From an uncultured Cocleimonas sp. (lineage in GTDB: Bacteria; Pseudomonadota; Gammaproteobacteria; Thiotrichales; Thiotrichaceae): DNA of 14,242 nucleotides. The translations under genes and the position numbers were made by a program. Under the pieces are notes generated by a model, which did not search any database, was not told where the DNA came from, and saw nothing but the letters and a program-made list of their open reading frames with translations. Location: the NCBI GenBank assembly GCA_937974135.1, contig CALJIH010000074.1, forward strand, positions 1 to 14,242. The letters are read 5' to 3'. Of the stretch, positions 1 to 7,856 are shown in pieces. The first letter of the stretch is position 1. Every line of letters begins with the position of its first letter.

Positions 1-1856
1 GTTAAAGCCAACCCTGTGACTTCACAATCATTTGGGCCGACAAAGAAACGACGCAATTCTGCTTGATTACTCTCTGATAAAACCTCTTGATTTCCTTCTG
101 CATCTACTAAATTTGAAGGAATAACTGCTAGCATTTGATCATTGGTGTAAGCTTCAACTTCATCTGCACCGTTATCGGTTTGAATCCACATTATGCCGCG
201 CTCATCAAATGCTAAACCGTCTGGACTAGCAAACTGATTCATCTCGTTTAAATCCGAACGATTGGTATTTGCATCACCATTTTCAGGTGAGCCAAAGACA
301 AAAATGTCCCATTCAAAGCTAGTAGAATCAGCTGTCTCATTCCAACGAATGATATGACCAAACGCATTATTTAAACGAGGGTTAGCGACGTTGGTGGATT
401 CAGTACGTTTGGTATTATTAGTAAGCGTCAAATAAACGGTACCACTGATTGGGTCAACTGCAGTCCATTCTGGACGATCCATTGGAGTTGCACCGACAAG
501 ATCAGCTGCTCCAGCGGTGTTTAAGATAATATCTGCTTGTGTTTCAAAAGTATCAGCAAGAGTGCCTGTACCATCAGCCTTTGTACTATCTAAGTTTAAT
601 GCAAGCCAGATCCCTTTACCGTCAGCATCAAAACGCGCTACAAATAATGTACCTTCATCCATATATTTTGCACCGACTGCCAAGCGATCAGTACGATCAG
701 CATCTGCAGGATCCCAAACTGCTTTAGATTCAAATTTGTAGAGGTATTCAAAGCGTGCATCATGACCTGAATAGAAGGTGATGGGTTTGCCTGACTCTAA
801 CTTAGAAAATGCACAACCTTCATGACGGAAACGTCCTAATGCTGTGCGTTTTACCGCCTTCGAGTTTGGATCATATGGATCAATCTCAACAATGTATCCG
901 TGTCCATTTGCTTCGTTGCGATAATCTTCACTAGCATCTGCTCCCGAAGGAGTCACATTAAAACGGCTAAATTCTCCATTAAGCTCATCAGCATTACCGG
1001 CTTGGTCATGCCAGTTGTATCTGCCTGTGTCGAGTGTTGAAAGGCCAATACGTTTTTGATCTTCTGTCATGGTTGTCTCATCTGCGACAAAATAACCAGG
1101 CCAGTTTTCTTCACAAGTCAAGTATGTTCCCCATGGTGTATAACCATTACCACAGTTGTTGAGGGTACCACGTGCTTTATCACCATCAGGTGAGAATGGA
1201 GTGACAAGAGCCGCGGACATAGCTAATGGACCAGCTATATCCATTTCTGTTGCAGCCGTAAAACGACGATTATGCGCATCGTCTTTAATTACTTGCCAAT
1301 TGCCATCTATGAGCTGCACACGAATGACTGAAACGCCATGTGCATTAATTTCTTTACGCACTAGTTCAGAGTTTCTAATTGCCCCGTCGTAGTGCAACGC
1401 ATCTCTATCAATATATTCGTGATTGATACACAGTAAGCCATCTGTTGAACTACCATTAAGTGGGAAAAAACGCATTCCATCATGGTGCATACCAACTGAG
1501 TTAGCTTGGTCTAAGGCCGTGTTTGTACCATCATTTTTCCATTCTGCCGCTTGACTGTTTAGGGGGGTTCCCCATGGCGCAAGTACCTGCGCACTGTAAC
1601 CAGCAGCAACTGCTACAGCGTCTGTTTTTGATCCCGCTATCGAATCAAAACCTAATGAGAGTTTCTCTGCAGTACTATCTCTATTGCTACTACTACCGCA
1701 ACCGCTTAGTCCAAAACTACTGAACATCGTTAGTGCGGCAAAAGCTGCACCACCTTTAAGCAGATCACGTCGTGAAATGTGTTTTTCTAAAACGCTTGAA
1801 AATGGCTCATTCGAGCTATTGTTATAACGAGTCGGGTCAAAAGTTTCTTTACTCAC
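1..1856 (-). CDS. phoX: PhoX-type alkaline phosphatase, Tat-exported, 3' end outside window
   Basis: Reading the minus strand from GTG at 1856 gives 618 codons with no stop before the left edge. Residues 28-34 (SRRDLLK) followed by a hydrophobic stretch form a twin-arginine signal. It ends in LSGC (50-53), a lipobox-like motif that could tether the enzyme as a lipoprotein. PhoX-family (DUF839) landmarks follow in order: NHEY at 145-148, a cysteine at 235, CEENWPGYF at 248-256, VEIDP at 323-327, RHEG at 344-347, RPEW at 461-464, SPDGLAFDERG at 544-554 and CEVTG at 611-615. Family members hydrolyse phosphate esters using calcium and iron; the conserved glutamates and a cysteine are the known type of metal ligand. 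CEVTG normally lies near the C-terminus, so probably only a few dozen residues are missing. The GTG start has AAAGGAA 6 nt upstream. The gene is divergent from pstS, which fits phosphate-starvation control. Confidence 0.93.
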   Translation of the reverse strand, partial: MSKETFDPTRYNNSSNEPFSSVLEKHISRRDLLKGGAAFAALTMFSSFGLSGCGSSSNRDSTAEKLSLGFDSIAGSKTDAVAVAAGYSAQVLAPWGTPLNSQAAEWKNDGTNTALDQANSVGMHHDGMRFFPLNGSSTDGLLCINHEYIDRDALHYDGAIRNSELVRKEINAHGVSVIRVQLIDGNWQVIKDDAHNRRFTAATEMDIAGPLAMSAALVTPFSPDGDKARGTLNNCGNGYTPWGTYLTCEENWPGYFVADETTMTEDQKRIGLSTLDTGRYNWHDQAGNADELNGEFSRFNVTPSGADASEDYRNEANGHGYIVEIDPYDPNSKAVKRTALGRFRHEGCAFSKLESGKPITFYSGHDARFEYLYKFESKAVWDPADADRTDRLAVGAKYMDEGTLFVARFDADGKGIWLALNLDSTKADGTGTLADTFETQADIILNTAGAADLVGATPMDRPEWTAVDPISGTVYLTLTNNTKRTESTNVANPRLNNAFGHIIRWNETADSTSFEWDIFVFGSPENGDANTNRSDLNEMNQFASPDGLAFDERGIMWIQTDNGADEVEAYTNDQMLAVIPSNLVDAEGNQEVLSESNQAELRRFFVGPNDCEVTGLAL

Positions 1857-1861
1857 AATAA

Positions 1862-1905
1862 ATTCCTTTGCTAGTTAATAAATTGCCGAAGCAATGCCAA
1901 GGAAT
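1862..1905 (-). promoter_or_regulatory. Possible 5' UTR fold masking the phoX ribosome binding site
   Basis: On the minus strand, ATTCCTT (1905-1899) is exactly complementary to AAGGAAT (1868-1862), which contains the phoX Shine-Dalgarno sequence. Between them is a perfect hairpin, ATTGC-TTCG-GCAAT (1895-1882), with a stable C(UUCG)G tetraloop. The arrangement could hide the ribosome binding site in the mRNA. The pairing is seen in the sequence; any regulatory role is inferred. Confidence 0.35.
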
Positions 1906-1941
1906 GCTAGAAACTTATTGTTAAAGTTCAGTGACGATTAG

Positions 1942-1959
1942 ATGAAAAAAATATGACAG
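1942..1959 (-). promoter_or_regulatory. Candidate Pho box upstream of phoX
   Basis: The minus strand reads CTGTCAT-ATTT-TTTTCAT. The first heptamer is a perfect PhoB half-site, and the second, 11 bp later, is degenerate and keeps the TCA core. It lies about 85 bp upstream of the phoX start. No good -10 follows at the usual distance, so this is weaker than the site before pstS. Its position before a PhoX gene makes it plausible. Confidence 0.45.
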
Positions 1960-2038
1960 GAATGAAAACGAATAAAAAAGAGCAGAAGAAGCTCTCTTTA
2001 ACTCTAAAGTTAGCGTTTAAATGTTTATAAAACATGTA

Positions 2039-2059
2039 AAAAGTGGGGGGGTGTCTTTT
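2039..2059 (+). repeat. Dispersed 21-nt G-rich repeat, copy 1
   Basis: The sequence is AAAAGT-GG-GGGGGTGTCTTTT. It matches copies at 10950-10970 (+) and 13282-13302 (-) at 19 of 21 positions, and only positions 7-8 vary among the three. The ends AAAAG and CTTTT are inverted. It lies between two divergent genes, about 90 bp upstream of the pstS Pho box. Confidence 0.8.
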
Positions 2060-2145
2060 TTAGTATTTTATCAGTCTTTTGAAATACTTCTAAGCAAACG
2101 ATTGATAGTTATGGAATTGTTAATAATTTCTTTGAAAAATAATCT

Positions 2146-2179
2146 TTGTCATAAACCTGTCACATTCACCATCTATGAT
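2146..2179 (+). promoter_or_regulatory. PhoB-dependent promoter of pstS (Pho box and -10)
   Basis: TTGTCAT-AAAC-CTGTCAC at 2146-2163 is a near-consensus PhoB box: two heptamer direct repeats 11 bp apart, with only the first base off consensus. Ten bp later comes TATGAT (2174-2179), a good -10. This matches the known architecture in which the Pho box replaces the -35 element. Transcription should start near 2186, leaving a leader of about 33 nt before pstS. Phosphate-starvation induction of the downstream operon follows from family knowledge. Confidence 0.92.
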
Positions 2180-2218
2180 TTACGCCATGTTTAAAATAAA
2201 TGAATTGGAGATTACATA

Positions 2219-3268
2219 GTGAAAAAACACTCTCTAGTACTTGGTACTGTACTTTCTGTAATATCAACCAGTAGTTTTGCAGCTGGAAGAGAACATATCG
2301 AGATAGTAGGTTCTTCTACGGTATATCCATTTGCGACAGTGGTTGCAGAGACTTTTGGTAAAAAAACTAAGTTTAAAACACCGAAGATTGAATCAACGGG
2401 TTCTGGTGGTGGTTTAAAATTATTCTGTTCGGGTAATGGTATTAATACTCCTGATATTACAAATTCATCACGTCGGATTAAAAAGAGTGAAGTTGAATTG
2501 TGCGCATCGAATGGTGTAGAAAATATCACCGAAGTACAGGTAGGATTCGATGGTATCGCGATCGCAAACTCAAAAAAAGGGGAAACCTTTAATCTTAGCC
2601 TTAAAGATGTTTTTTTAGCCTTGGCAAAAGAAGTACCAGGTGAGAAAGAAGGCGAGTTGATAGAAAATCCATATAAAACGTGGAAAGATGTAAACGCTAA
2701 TTTGCCAGATACTAAAATCGAAGTATTAGGACCACCGCCAACCTCAGGAACACGCGATGCTTTTGCTGAATTAGCGCTAGAAGGTGGTTGCAAAAAAATC
2801 GATTGGATTAAAGCCTTAAAGAAGACCGATAAGTCTAAATTTAAGTCACTGTGCCATACCGTACGTGAAGACGGTGCTTATATCGAAGCAGGCGAGAATG
2901 ATAATTTGATCGTGCAAAAATTGGATAAGAACAAAAATGCACTCGGTGTTTTTGGTTTTAGCTTTTTAGATCAAAACGAAGATAAAGTGAAAGGTGCGGT
3001 AATCGATGGCGTTGAGATTTCCTTTGATAATATCGCTGATGGACAGTATCCCGTTTCTCGACCCTTATACTTTTACGTTAAAGGTGATCACGTTGGCAAA
3101 GTGCCAGGTATCGCAGAGTTTCTTGCTGAATTTACTTCAGATGATGCGTGGGGTGAAGATGGTTACCTAACTGAGAAAGGCTTGATTCCACTAAGCGAAG
3201 AAAAACGTGAAGAAATTAGCGAAGCGGCAAGAGAGTTGAAAGTATTGAGTTTAGAAGAAGAAAGTTAA
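2219..3268 (+). CDS. pstS: PstS, periplasmic phosphate-binding protein of the Pst ABC transporter
   Basis: This 349-residue protein captures phosphate in the periplasm and delivers it to PstCA. A Sec signal peptide covers residues 1-21 or 22 (cleavage near SFA|A). Phosphate-binding loops of the PstS family are visible: GSSTVYPF (31-38), STGSGGG (59-65), NSSRRIK (82-88) and TSGTRDAF (175-182). Four cysteines (70, 95, 191, 212) could form two disulfides. The C-terminus (about 326-349) is a charged, glutamate-rich helix. The GTG start is chosen because TTGGAG (2205-2210) precedes it by 8 nt and the signal peptide begins there. It is the first gene of the operon, directly behind the Pho box, and is followed by a hairpin that may favour its expression over the membrane genes. 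A long reverse-strand ORF inside it is a shadow. Confidence 0.96.
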   Translation: MKKHSLVLGTVLSVISTSSFAAGREHIEIVGSSTVYPFATVVAETFGKKTKFKTPKIESTGSGGGLKLFCSGNGINTPDITNSSRRIKKSEVELCASNGVENITEVQVGFDGIAIANSKKGETFNLSLKDVFLALAKEVPGEKEGELIENPYKTWKDVNANLPDTKIEVLGPPPTSGTRDAFAELALEGGCKKIDWIKALKKTDKSKFKSLCHTVREDGAYIEAGENDNLIVQKLDKNKNALGVFGFSFLDQNEDKVKGAVIDGVEISFDNIADGQYPVSRPLYFYVKGDHVGKVPGIAEFLAEFTSDDAWGEDGYLTEKGLIPLSEEKREEISEAARELKVLSLEEES

Positions 3269-3310
3269 TCTAAATTTATATTTCAAAAACTTTAGTTTTT
3301 TTAATATTAT

Positions 3311-3338
3311 GCCGAATCATTTATTAAAGTGATTCGGT
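3311..3338 (+). terminator. Hairpin between pstS and pstC (partial terminator or mRNA-stabilising stem)
   Basis: CCGAATCA (3312-3319) pairs perfectly with TGATTCGG (3330-3337). A G-T wobble outside and U-G, U-A, U-A pairs inside extend the stem to about 12 bp around an AUUA loop. The sequence after it is T-rich but interrupted (ATCTTATTTATT), so full termination is unlikely. In transporter operons such a stem after the binding-protein gene commonly lowers read-through or protects the upstream message, and that role is inferred here. The 198-bp gap otherwise holds a weak AAAAACT/AGTTTTT inverted repeat (3285-3300) and no gene. Confidence 0.65.
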
Positions 3339-3466
3339 ATCTTATTTATTCAGGCCTGAGTCGTTATATAAAGAAGCATCATTAAATAAATGCCTTTAAC
3401 GGTTCAGACCAGAGTAAATATAGAAAAGCCGATCAAATTGATCATTAACAAAATATTGAGTCATTA

Positions 3467-4855
3467 ATGCCTACACAAACCATTATTATTACCTTAATAG
3501 CATTGTTAATTTTCAGCTATTTTCTAGGGCAAAAACGATCTATAGCTGTTTCAAGCATCAACAATGGTCGACGTGATTTACACTCACGTCCTCATTATTA
3601 TGGCTATATGGTGGCGATTTGGGCGGGTATTCCTGCGGTTCTCATTTTATTGCTTTGGACTGCATTCAATAATTCTATTGTTACTTCTTTGACGATTTCA
3701 ACGTTACCTGAATCAATGCAAACCCAATCTAAGGACTCCTTAGGTTTAGTGGTTAATGAACTGAGAAATCTCGCCGATTCTGGTCAAATTGCAGATGAAG
3801 CAGATCCAATAAAACGTGAAGCAGCTAGCCATTATCAACGTTTACAAGGGATTAGTAAGTTAGCCAAAACCGTTATCGTGCTGGTTGTTGCTTTGCTCGG
3901 TATGATTTACGCTTGGCGCTTAATCAATCCAGAGTTAAGAGCCCGAAATGTGGTAGAAAAAGTCATTCGCGTGGCAATGATTTTGTGTGCCTGTATCGCA
4001 ATTTTATCTACGGTAGGGATCGTCTTTTCGGTATTGTTTGAATCGATACGATTTTTTGAAGCGGTACCACCCAGTGATTTTTTATTTGGGACAAAGTGGA
4101 GCCCACAGACATCGATTCGTTCTGATCAAGTAGGTAGTTCTGGATCTTTTGGTGCTATCCCATTATTTGTTGGTACATTACTTATTTCCACCATCGCCTT
4201 AGTAATTGCAGTACCTTTGGGCTTAATGTCGGCAATCTATCTATCTGAATACGCAAGTAAATCAGTGCGCGCTTTTGCCAAGCCAACATTAGAAATTTTA
4301 GCAGGTATACCGACCGTTGTTTATGGCTTCTTTGCAGCATTAACCGTTGCCCCTTTCTTAAGGGATTTAGGCGAATCTATCGGTTTAAGTGTGGCATCTG
4401 AGAGTGCTTTAGCAGCGGGATTAGTCATGGGAATTATGATTATTCCTTTTGTATCCTCTTTATCCGATGATGTAATTTCAGCCGTTCCACAGGCGATGCG
4501 TGATGGCTCTTATGGAATGGGCGCAACCAAGTCAGAAACGATTAGACAGGTGATTATTCCTGCGGCATTACCCGGAATTGTGGGTGGTATCTTACTTGCA
4601 GCATCAAGGGCTATAGGTGAAACGATGATAGTGGTGATGGCCGCAGGCTTATCCGCAAAACTCACGATTAATCCATTAGAAGCAGTAACTACAGTAACTG
4701 TGCAAATAGTTACCTTACTCACTGGCGACCAAGAATTTGATAGTCCTAAGACTTTAGCGGCATTCGCTTTGGGTTTAGGTTTGTTTGTAATCACGTTGTT
4801 ACTCAACATCGTAGCATTACATATCATTCGAAAATACAGAGAGCAATATGAGTAA
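3467..4855 (+). CDS. pstC: PstC, phosphate ABC transporter permease, long form
   Basis: This is one of the two inner-membrane permease subunits that form the phosphate channel with PstA. At 462 residues it is much longer than E. coli PstC (about 319). The N-terminal extra part holds hydrophobic segments at about 4-20, 46-67 and 133-151, with a soluble stretch in between (68-132). The conserved core starts near 165, with membrane segments at about 167-190, 229-260, 277-300, 313-332, 369-390 and 433-453. The EAA-type coupling loop that contacts PstB is at 347-371 (GSYGMGATKSETIRQ then VIIPAALPGI). The start has AATATTGAG (3452-3460) 6 nt upstream, the same 9-mer that precedes pstB. Its last 8 nt overlap pstA, suggesting translational coupling. 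Confidence 0.95.
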   Translation: MPTQTIIITLIALLIFSYFLGQKRSIAVSSINNGRRDLHSRPHYYGYMVAIWAGIPAVLILLLWTAFNNSIVTSLTISTLPESMQTQSKDSLGLVVNELRNLADSGQIADEADPIKREAASHYQRLQGISKLAKTVIVLVVALLGMIYAWRLINPELRARNVVEKVIRVAMILCACIAILSTVGIVFSVLFESIRFFEAVPPSDFLFGTKWSPQTSIRSDQVGSSGSFGAIPLFVGTLLISTIALVIAVPLGLMSAIYLSEYASKSVRAFAKPTLEILAGIPTVVYGFFAALTVAPFLRDLGESIGLSVASESALAAGLVMGIMIIPFVSSLSDDVISAVPQAMRDGSYGMGATKSETIRQVIIPAALPGIVGGILLAASRAIGETMIVVMAAGLSAKLTINPLEAVTTVTVQIVTLLTGDQEFDSPKTLAAFALGLGLFVITLLLNIVALHIIRKYREQYE

Positions 4856-6128
4856 TTCGACTGACATCATCAGAGCAGGGCTGAAGAAGCGTTATGCGAG
4901 AGAAAAGCGATTTCGTTTTTTTGGTATCGTCTCGTTATTGATTAGTTTTGCTTTTTTACTAGTACTGTTATTTACAATAGTAAATAAAGGCTGGCCTGCG
5001 TTTCAACAAACTTACGTAAAACTTGATGTTGAATTAAGTGAAGATTTGTTAAAAGTGAATAAAGACTCAGATGAAGACGCGCTTTATTCTGCCAATTATT
5101 CAAAAGTCGTTAAGAAAAGCTTGCAGAAAATGTTTCCGGGCGTAAAAGGCAGAAAACAAAAACGAGCGTTGAAAAATATCGTCAGCAATTCAGCGGCTTA
5201 TGATATTCGCGACAAGGTTATTGAAAATCCAGATTTATTAGGTACCACTCAATCCTATTGGTTTTTAGCTAAAGATGATATTGACGTGTTTATGAAAGGT
5301 AAGATTGATCGTCATTTGCCTGAGGATGAAAGACGTATCAAAGATTATCAATTTGTATGGATTGATAAACTCATCGAAGAAGATCGATTAGAAAAGCGTT
5401 TCAATACGGTATTGTTTTCAAATGGAGACTCAAGAGAACCGGAACAATCAGGTTTAAAAGGGGCAATCATGGGATCTTTATACACTATGTTAGTGACCTT
5501 ATTGTTGTCCTTTCCAATTGCAGTAGCCGCTGCCGCCTACCTAGAAGAGTTTGCACCTCAGAATAATAAATGGGTTGATATGATTGAAATCAATATCAAT
5601 AACCTTGCGGCAGTGCCATCAATTGTTTTCGGCTTGTTGGGATTAGCGATATATATTAATTATTTTGGGGTGCCAAGATCAACACCATTGATTGGTGGTT
5701 TGGTGCTCACCCTAATGACTTTACCAACCATAATTATTGCGAGTCGTGCCGCGATAAAATCTGTACCACCCTCGATAAAAGAAGCGGCGGTGGGTTTGGG
5801 TGCTTCAAAAGTACAGGTATTGTTTCAACATACTTTGCCCCTAGCGATGCCAGGAATTTTAACGGGAACAATTATCGGTATGGCTCAAGCTTTAGGGGAA
5901 ACTGCGCCATTATTAATGATAGGTATGGTCGCATTTGTTGCAGAGGTACCCAATGGTATTTTAGATCCAGCTACAGTGATGCCAGTACAAATTTATTTAT
6001 GGTCGGATAGTCCCGAGCGGGCATTTACCGAAAGAACATCGGCAGCCATTATGGTGTTATTGGCTTTTTTGGTTGCAATGAACCTTATCGCTATATTACT
6101 AAGAAAGAAATTTGAAAGGCGTTGGTAG
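4848..6128 (+). CDS. pstA: PstA, phosphate ABC transporter permease, with large periplasmic insert
   Basis: This is the partner permease of PstC. At 426 residues it exceeds E. coli PstA (about 296). One membrane segment (about 24-45) is followed by a charged soluble region of about 155 residues (46-200), which should be periplasmic. The permease core follows, with hydrophobic segments at about 206-231, 252-272, 280-299, 333-363 and 398-418. The EAA-type loop is at 311-336 (KEAAVGLGASKVQVLFQ then HTLPLAMPG). The start codon lies inside the end of pstC: ATGAGTAA (4848-4855) supplies both the pstA ATG and the pstC TAA. The gene is followed by a 62-nt gap to pstB with no convincing terminator. 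Confidence 0.95.
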   Translation: MSNSTDIIRAGLKKRYAREKRFRFFGIVSLLISFAFLLVLLFTIVNKGWPAFQQTYVKLDVELSEDLLKVNKDSDEDALYSANYSKVVKKSLQKMFPGVKGRKQKRALKNIVSNSAAYDIRDKVIENPDLLGTTQSYWFLAKDDIDVFMKGKIDRHLPEDERRIKDYQFVWIDKLIEEDRLEKRFNTVLFSNGDSREPEQSGLKGAIMGSLYTMLVTLLLSFPIAVAAAAYLEEFAPQNNKWVDMIEININNLAAVPSIVFGLLGLAIYINYFGVPRSTPLIGGLVLTLMTLPTIIIASRAAIKSVPPSIKEAAVGLGASKVQVLFQHTLPLAMPGILTGTIIGMAQALGETAPLLMIGMVAFVAEVPNGILDPATVMPVQIYLWSDSPERAFTERTSAAIMVLLAFLVAMNLIAILLRKKFERRW

Positions 6129-6190
6129 TCGTTCTTATCATTTCAGTAAATCGTTAAATTAATGAAAACAGATAATATTGAGTAGATCCT

Positions 6191-7081
6191 ATGAGTGATA
6201 TTTTAAATACAGTACCTGGAATGCCGAGTGCCGATTCTTTGGAACGCTCTGAAGTTAAACCTGAAAATCACCGCAGTGAATTTGACGTTGAGATTAATGG
6301 CACAGTGGGTAAACCATTTGTGGATAACGCCAAAATGAGCTCAAGGAACTGTAACGTATTTTATGGCGATAAACAGGCTATTTTTGATGTCGATTTGGAT
6401 ATTGGCAATAATGAAATACTCGCCATGATTGGACCATCAGGTTGTGGTAAATCAACGTATTTGCGTGTTTTAAATCGAATGAATGATACGATTCCGATTT
6501 GTCGAGTTGAAGGTGAACATACTCTGGATGGCGAAGATATATATGGCAAGAAAACAGATCCTGTTTTATTACGTGCAAGGGTAGGGATGGTATTTCAGAA
6601 ACCTAATCCATTTCCTAAATCTATTTACGATAATGTCGCTTATGGTGCACGCTTGCATGGTTTAGCTTCAAATAGATCAGAACTTGATGACTTGGTCGAA
6701 GCAAGCCTCATCAAAGCAGGCTTGTTCAAAGAAGTTAAGGATGATTTGCAAAAGCCTGGCACAGGTCTATCAGGTGGACAACAACAACGTTTGTGTATTG
6801 CGCGCGCAATAGCTGTTGATCCAGAGGTGATTTTAATGGATGAACCAACCTCAGCATTAGATCCTATTGCAACGGCCACGATTGAAGAACTGATGGATGA
6901 GTTGAAATCTAAATACACCATAGCAATCGTGACTCACTCAATGCAACAGGCGGCTCGTGTCTCGCAACGTACGGCTTATTTTCATTTAGGCAAATTAGTC
7001 GAAGTCAACGAGACAGATAAGGTGTTTACGAACCCTGAGCATCAATTAACAGAAAATTATATTACCGGTCGTTTTGGTTAA
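6191..7081 (+). CDS. pstB: PstB, phosphate ABC transporter ATP-binding protein
   Basis: This cytoplasmic ATPase drives phosphate import through PstCA. All ABC motifs are intact: Walker A GPSGCGKST (81-89), Q-loop Q136 in VFQKPNP, signature LSGGQQQR (193-200), Walker B VILMDEPTSALDP (213-225) and the H-loop histidine H249 in VTHSM. At 296 residues it carries about 45 polar N-terminal residues before the usual start of the family. An internal ATG at codon 49 would give a canonical-length protein, but only the first ATG has a plausible ribosome binding site (AATATTGAG at 6174-6182, 8 nt away), so the long form is preferred. Confidence 0.96.
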   Translation: MSDILNTVPGMPSADSLERSEVKPENHRSEFDVEINGTVGKPFVDNAKMSSRNCNVFYGDKQAIFDVDLDIGNNEILAMIGPSGCGKSTYLRVLNRMNDTIPICRVEGEHTLDGEDIYGKKTDPVLLRARVGMVFQKPNPFPKSIYDNVAYGARLHGLASNRSELDDLVEASLIKAGLFKEVKDDLQKPGTGLSGGQQQRLCIARAIAVDPEVILMDEPTSALDPIATATIEELMDELKSKYTIAIVTHSMQQAARVSQRTAYFHLGKLVEVNETDKVFTNPEHQLTENYITGRFG

Positions 7082-7116
7082 CAGAACAACTTAGAATAAT
7101 TAAAAGGTATCTCATT

Positions 7117-7845
7117 ATGGAAATCGGTCAACATATCTCACAACGCTACAACGAAGAGCTTGAGCAGATAAGAAACAAAGTTCTGCAAATGGGCGGCTTG
7201 GTTGAGTCACAAACAAAGAAAGCCATTAAAGCCTTGCTAGACCATGACCAAGACTTAGCAAAAGATGTCGCAACTTCAGATCAATCAGTAAATCAGATGG
7301 AAGTTGATATTGATGAAGAATGTACGCGAGTAATTGCCAGAAGACAGCCCACTGCATCCGATTTAAGGCTGGTTATTGCCGTGGTTAAAGTCATAACAGA
7401 CTTAGAGAGAATAGGCGATGAAGCTGAGAAAATTGCTCGATATTCTAAGAAGTTAGCGAAAAATCCTAATGTAGTAGATACGCATTCTGAACTCTCTCAT
7501 ATGAGTCAATTAGTATTAAGTATTTTGCATGATTCATTAGATGCCTTTGCTAGACTAGATGCAGAAGGTGCAGTAGAAATTTTAGGACGCGACGAGAAAA
7601 TCAATAAAGAGTTAGACAAACTTTCGCGCTTACTGCTGACTTATATGATGGAAGATCCTCGACATATTAAAAACGCCTTAAGGGTTAGCTGGTGTGCTCG
7701 TTCCTTAGAAAGAATCGGCGATCATGCCCAGAATATTTGCGAATACGTGATCTATCTGGTTAAAGGCAAAGACGTAAGGCACACTTCGCTTGAGCATATA
7801 CGGTCAAAATATTTTCCTCATGATATTGATGTGTCTGAGTCTTAG
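7117..7845 (+). CDS. phoU: PhoU, negative regulator of phosphate signalling
   Basis: PhoU is a cytoplasmic helical protein that links the Pst transporter to PhoR and keeps the Pho response off when phosphate is sufficient. This 242-residue copy has the expected length and both halves of the PhoU repeat. The metal-binding signatures are DLERIGDEA (95-103) and SLERIGDHA (196-204). The start has AAAAGG (7102-7107) 9 nt upstream. It lies 35 nt after pstB and 11 nt before phoB, so co-transcription with both is likely. Confidence 0.96.
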   Translation: MEIGQHISQRYNEELEQIRNKVLQMGGLVESQTKKAIKALLDHDQDLAKDVATSDQSVNQMEVDIDEECTRVIARRQPTASDLRLVIAVVKVITDLERIGDEAEKIARYSKKLAKNPNVVDTHSELSHMSQLVLSILHDSLDAFARLDAEGAVEILGRDEKINKELDKLSRLLLTYMMEDPRHIKNALRVSWCARSLERIGDHAQNICEYVIYLVKGKDVRHTSLEHIRSKYFPHDIDVSES

Positions 7846-7856
7846 GCCACAGCAAG

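Larger units (their letters stand above)
1857..2218. other. Divergent phoX-pstS intergenic region (362 bp)
   Basis: From left to right this region holds the phoX leader and its possible fold, a weak phoX Pho box, a small imperfect hairpin (AGAGC ... GCTCT, about 1980-1996), a copy of the 21-nt G-rich repeat (2039-2059), and the strong pstS promoter. I see no ORF with a convincing ribosome binding site and no RNA gene. It is longer than two divergent promoters need. Confidence 0.7.

Noticed and set aside
1560..1577. Further copy of the G-rich repeat in phoX (AGGGGGGTTCC)
   Set aside because: It shares only the G run; the flanking AAAAGT and TGTCTTTT are missing. The same holds for the G run at 12550 in the TauE-like gene.
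517..1723. Several plus-strand open frames of 60-80 codons
   Set aside because: They lie inside phoX on the opposite strand, which reads continuously as a full PhoX domain set.
2043..2054. G-quadruplex at the G-rich repeat
   Set aside because: Each copy has a single run of 5-7 G. Four separate G-tracts are not present nearby.
2212..2793. 193-codon open frame on the minus strand opposite pstS
   Set aside because: It is wholly antisense to a clear pstS, has no ribosome binding site and resembles no protein family.
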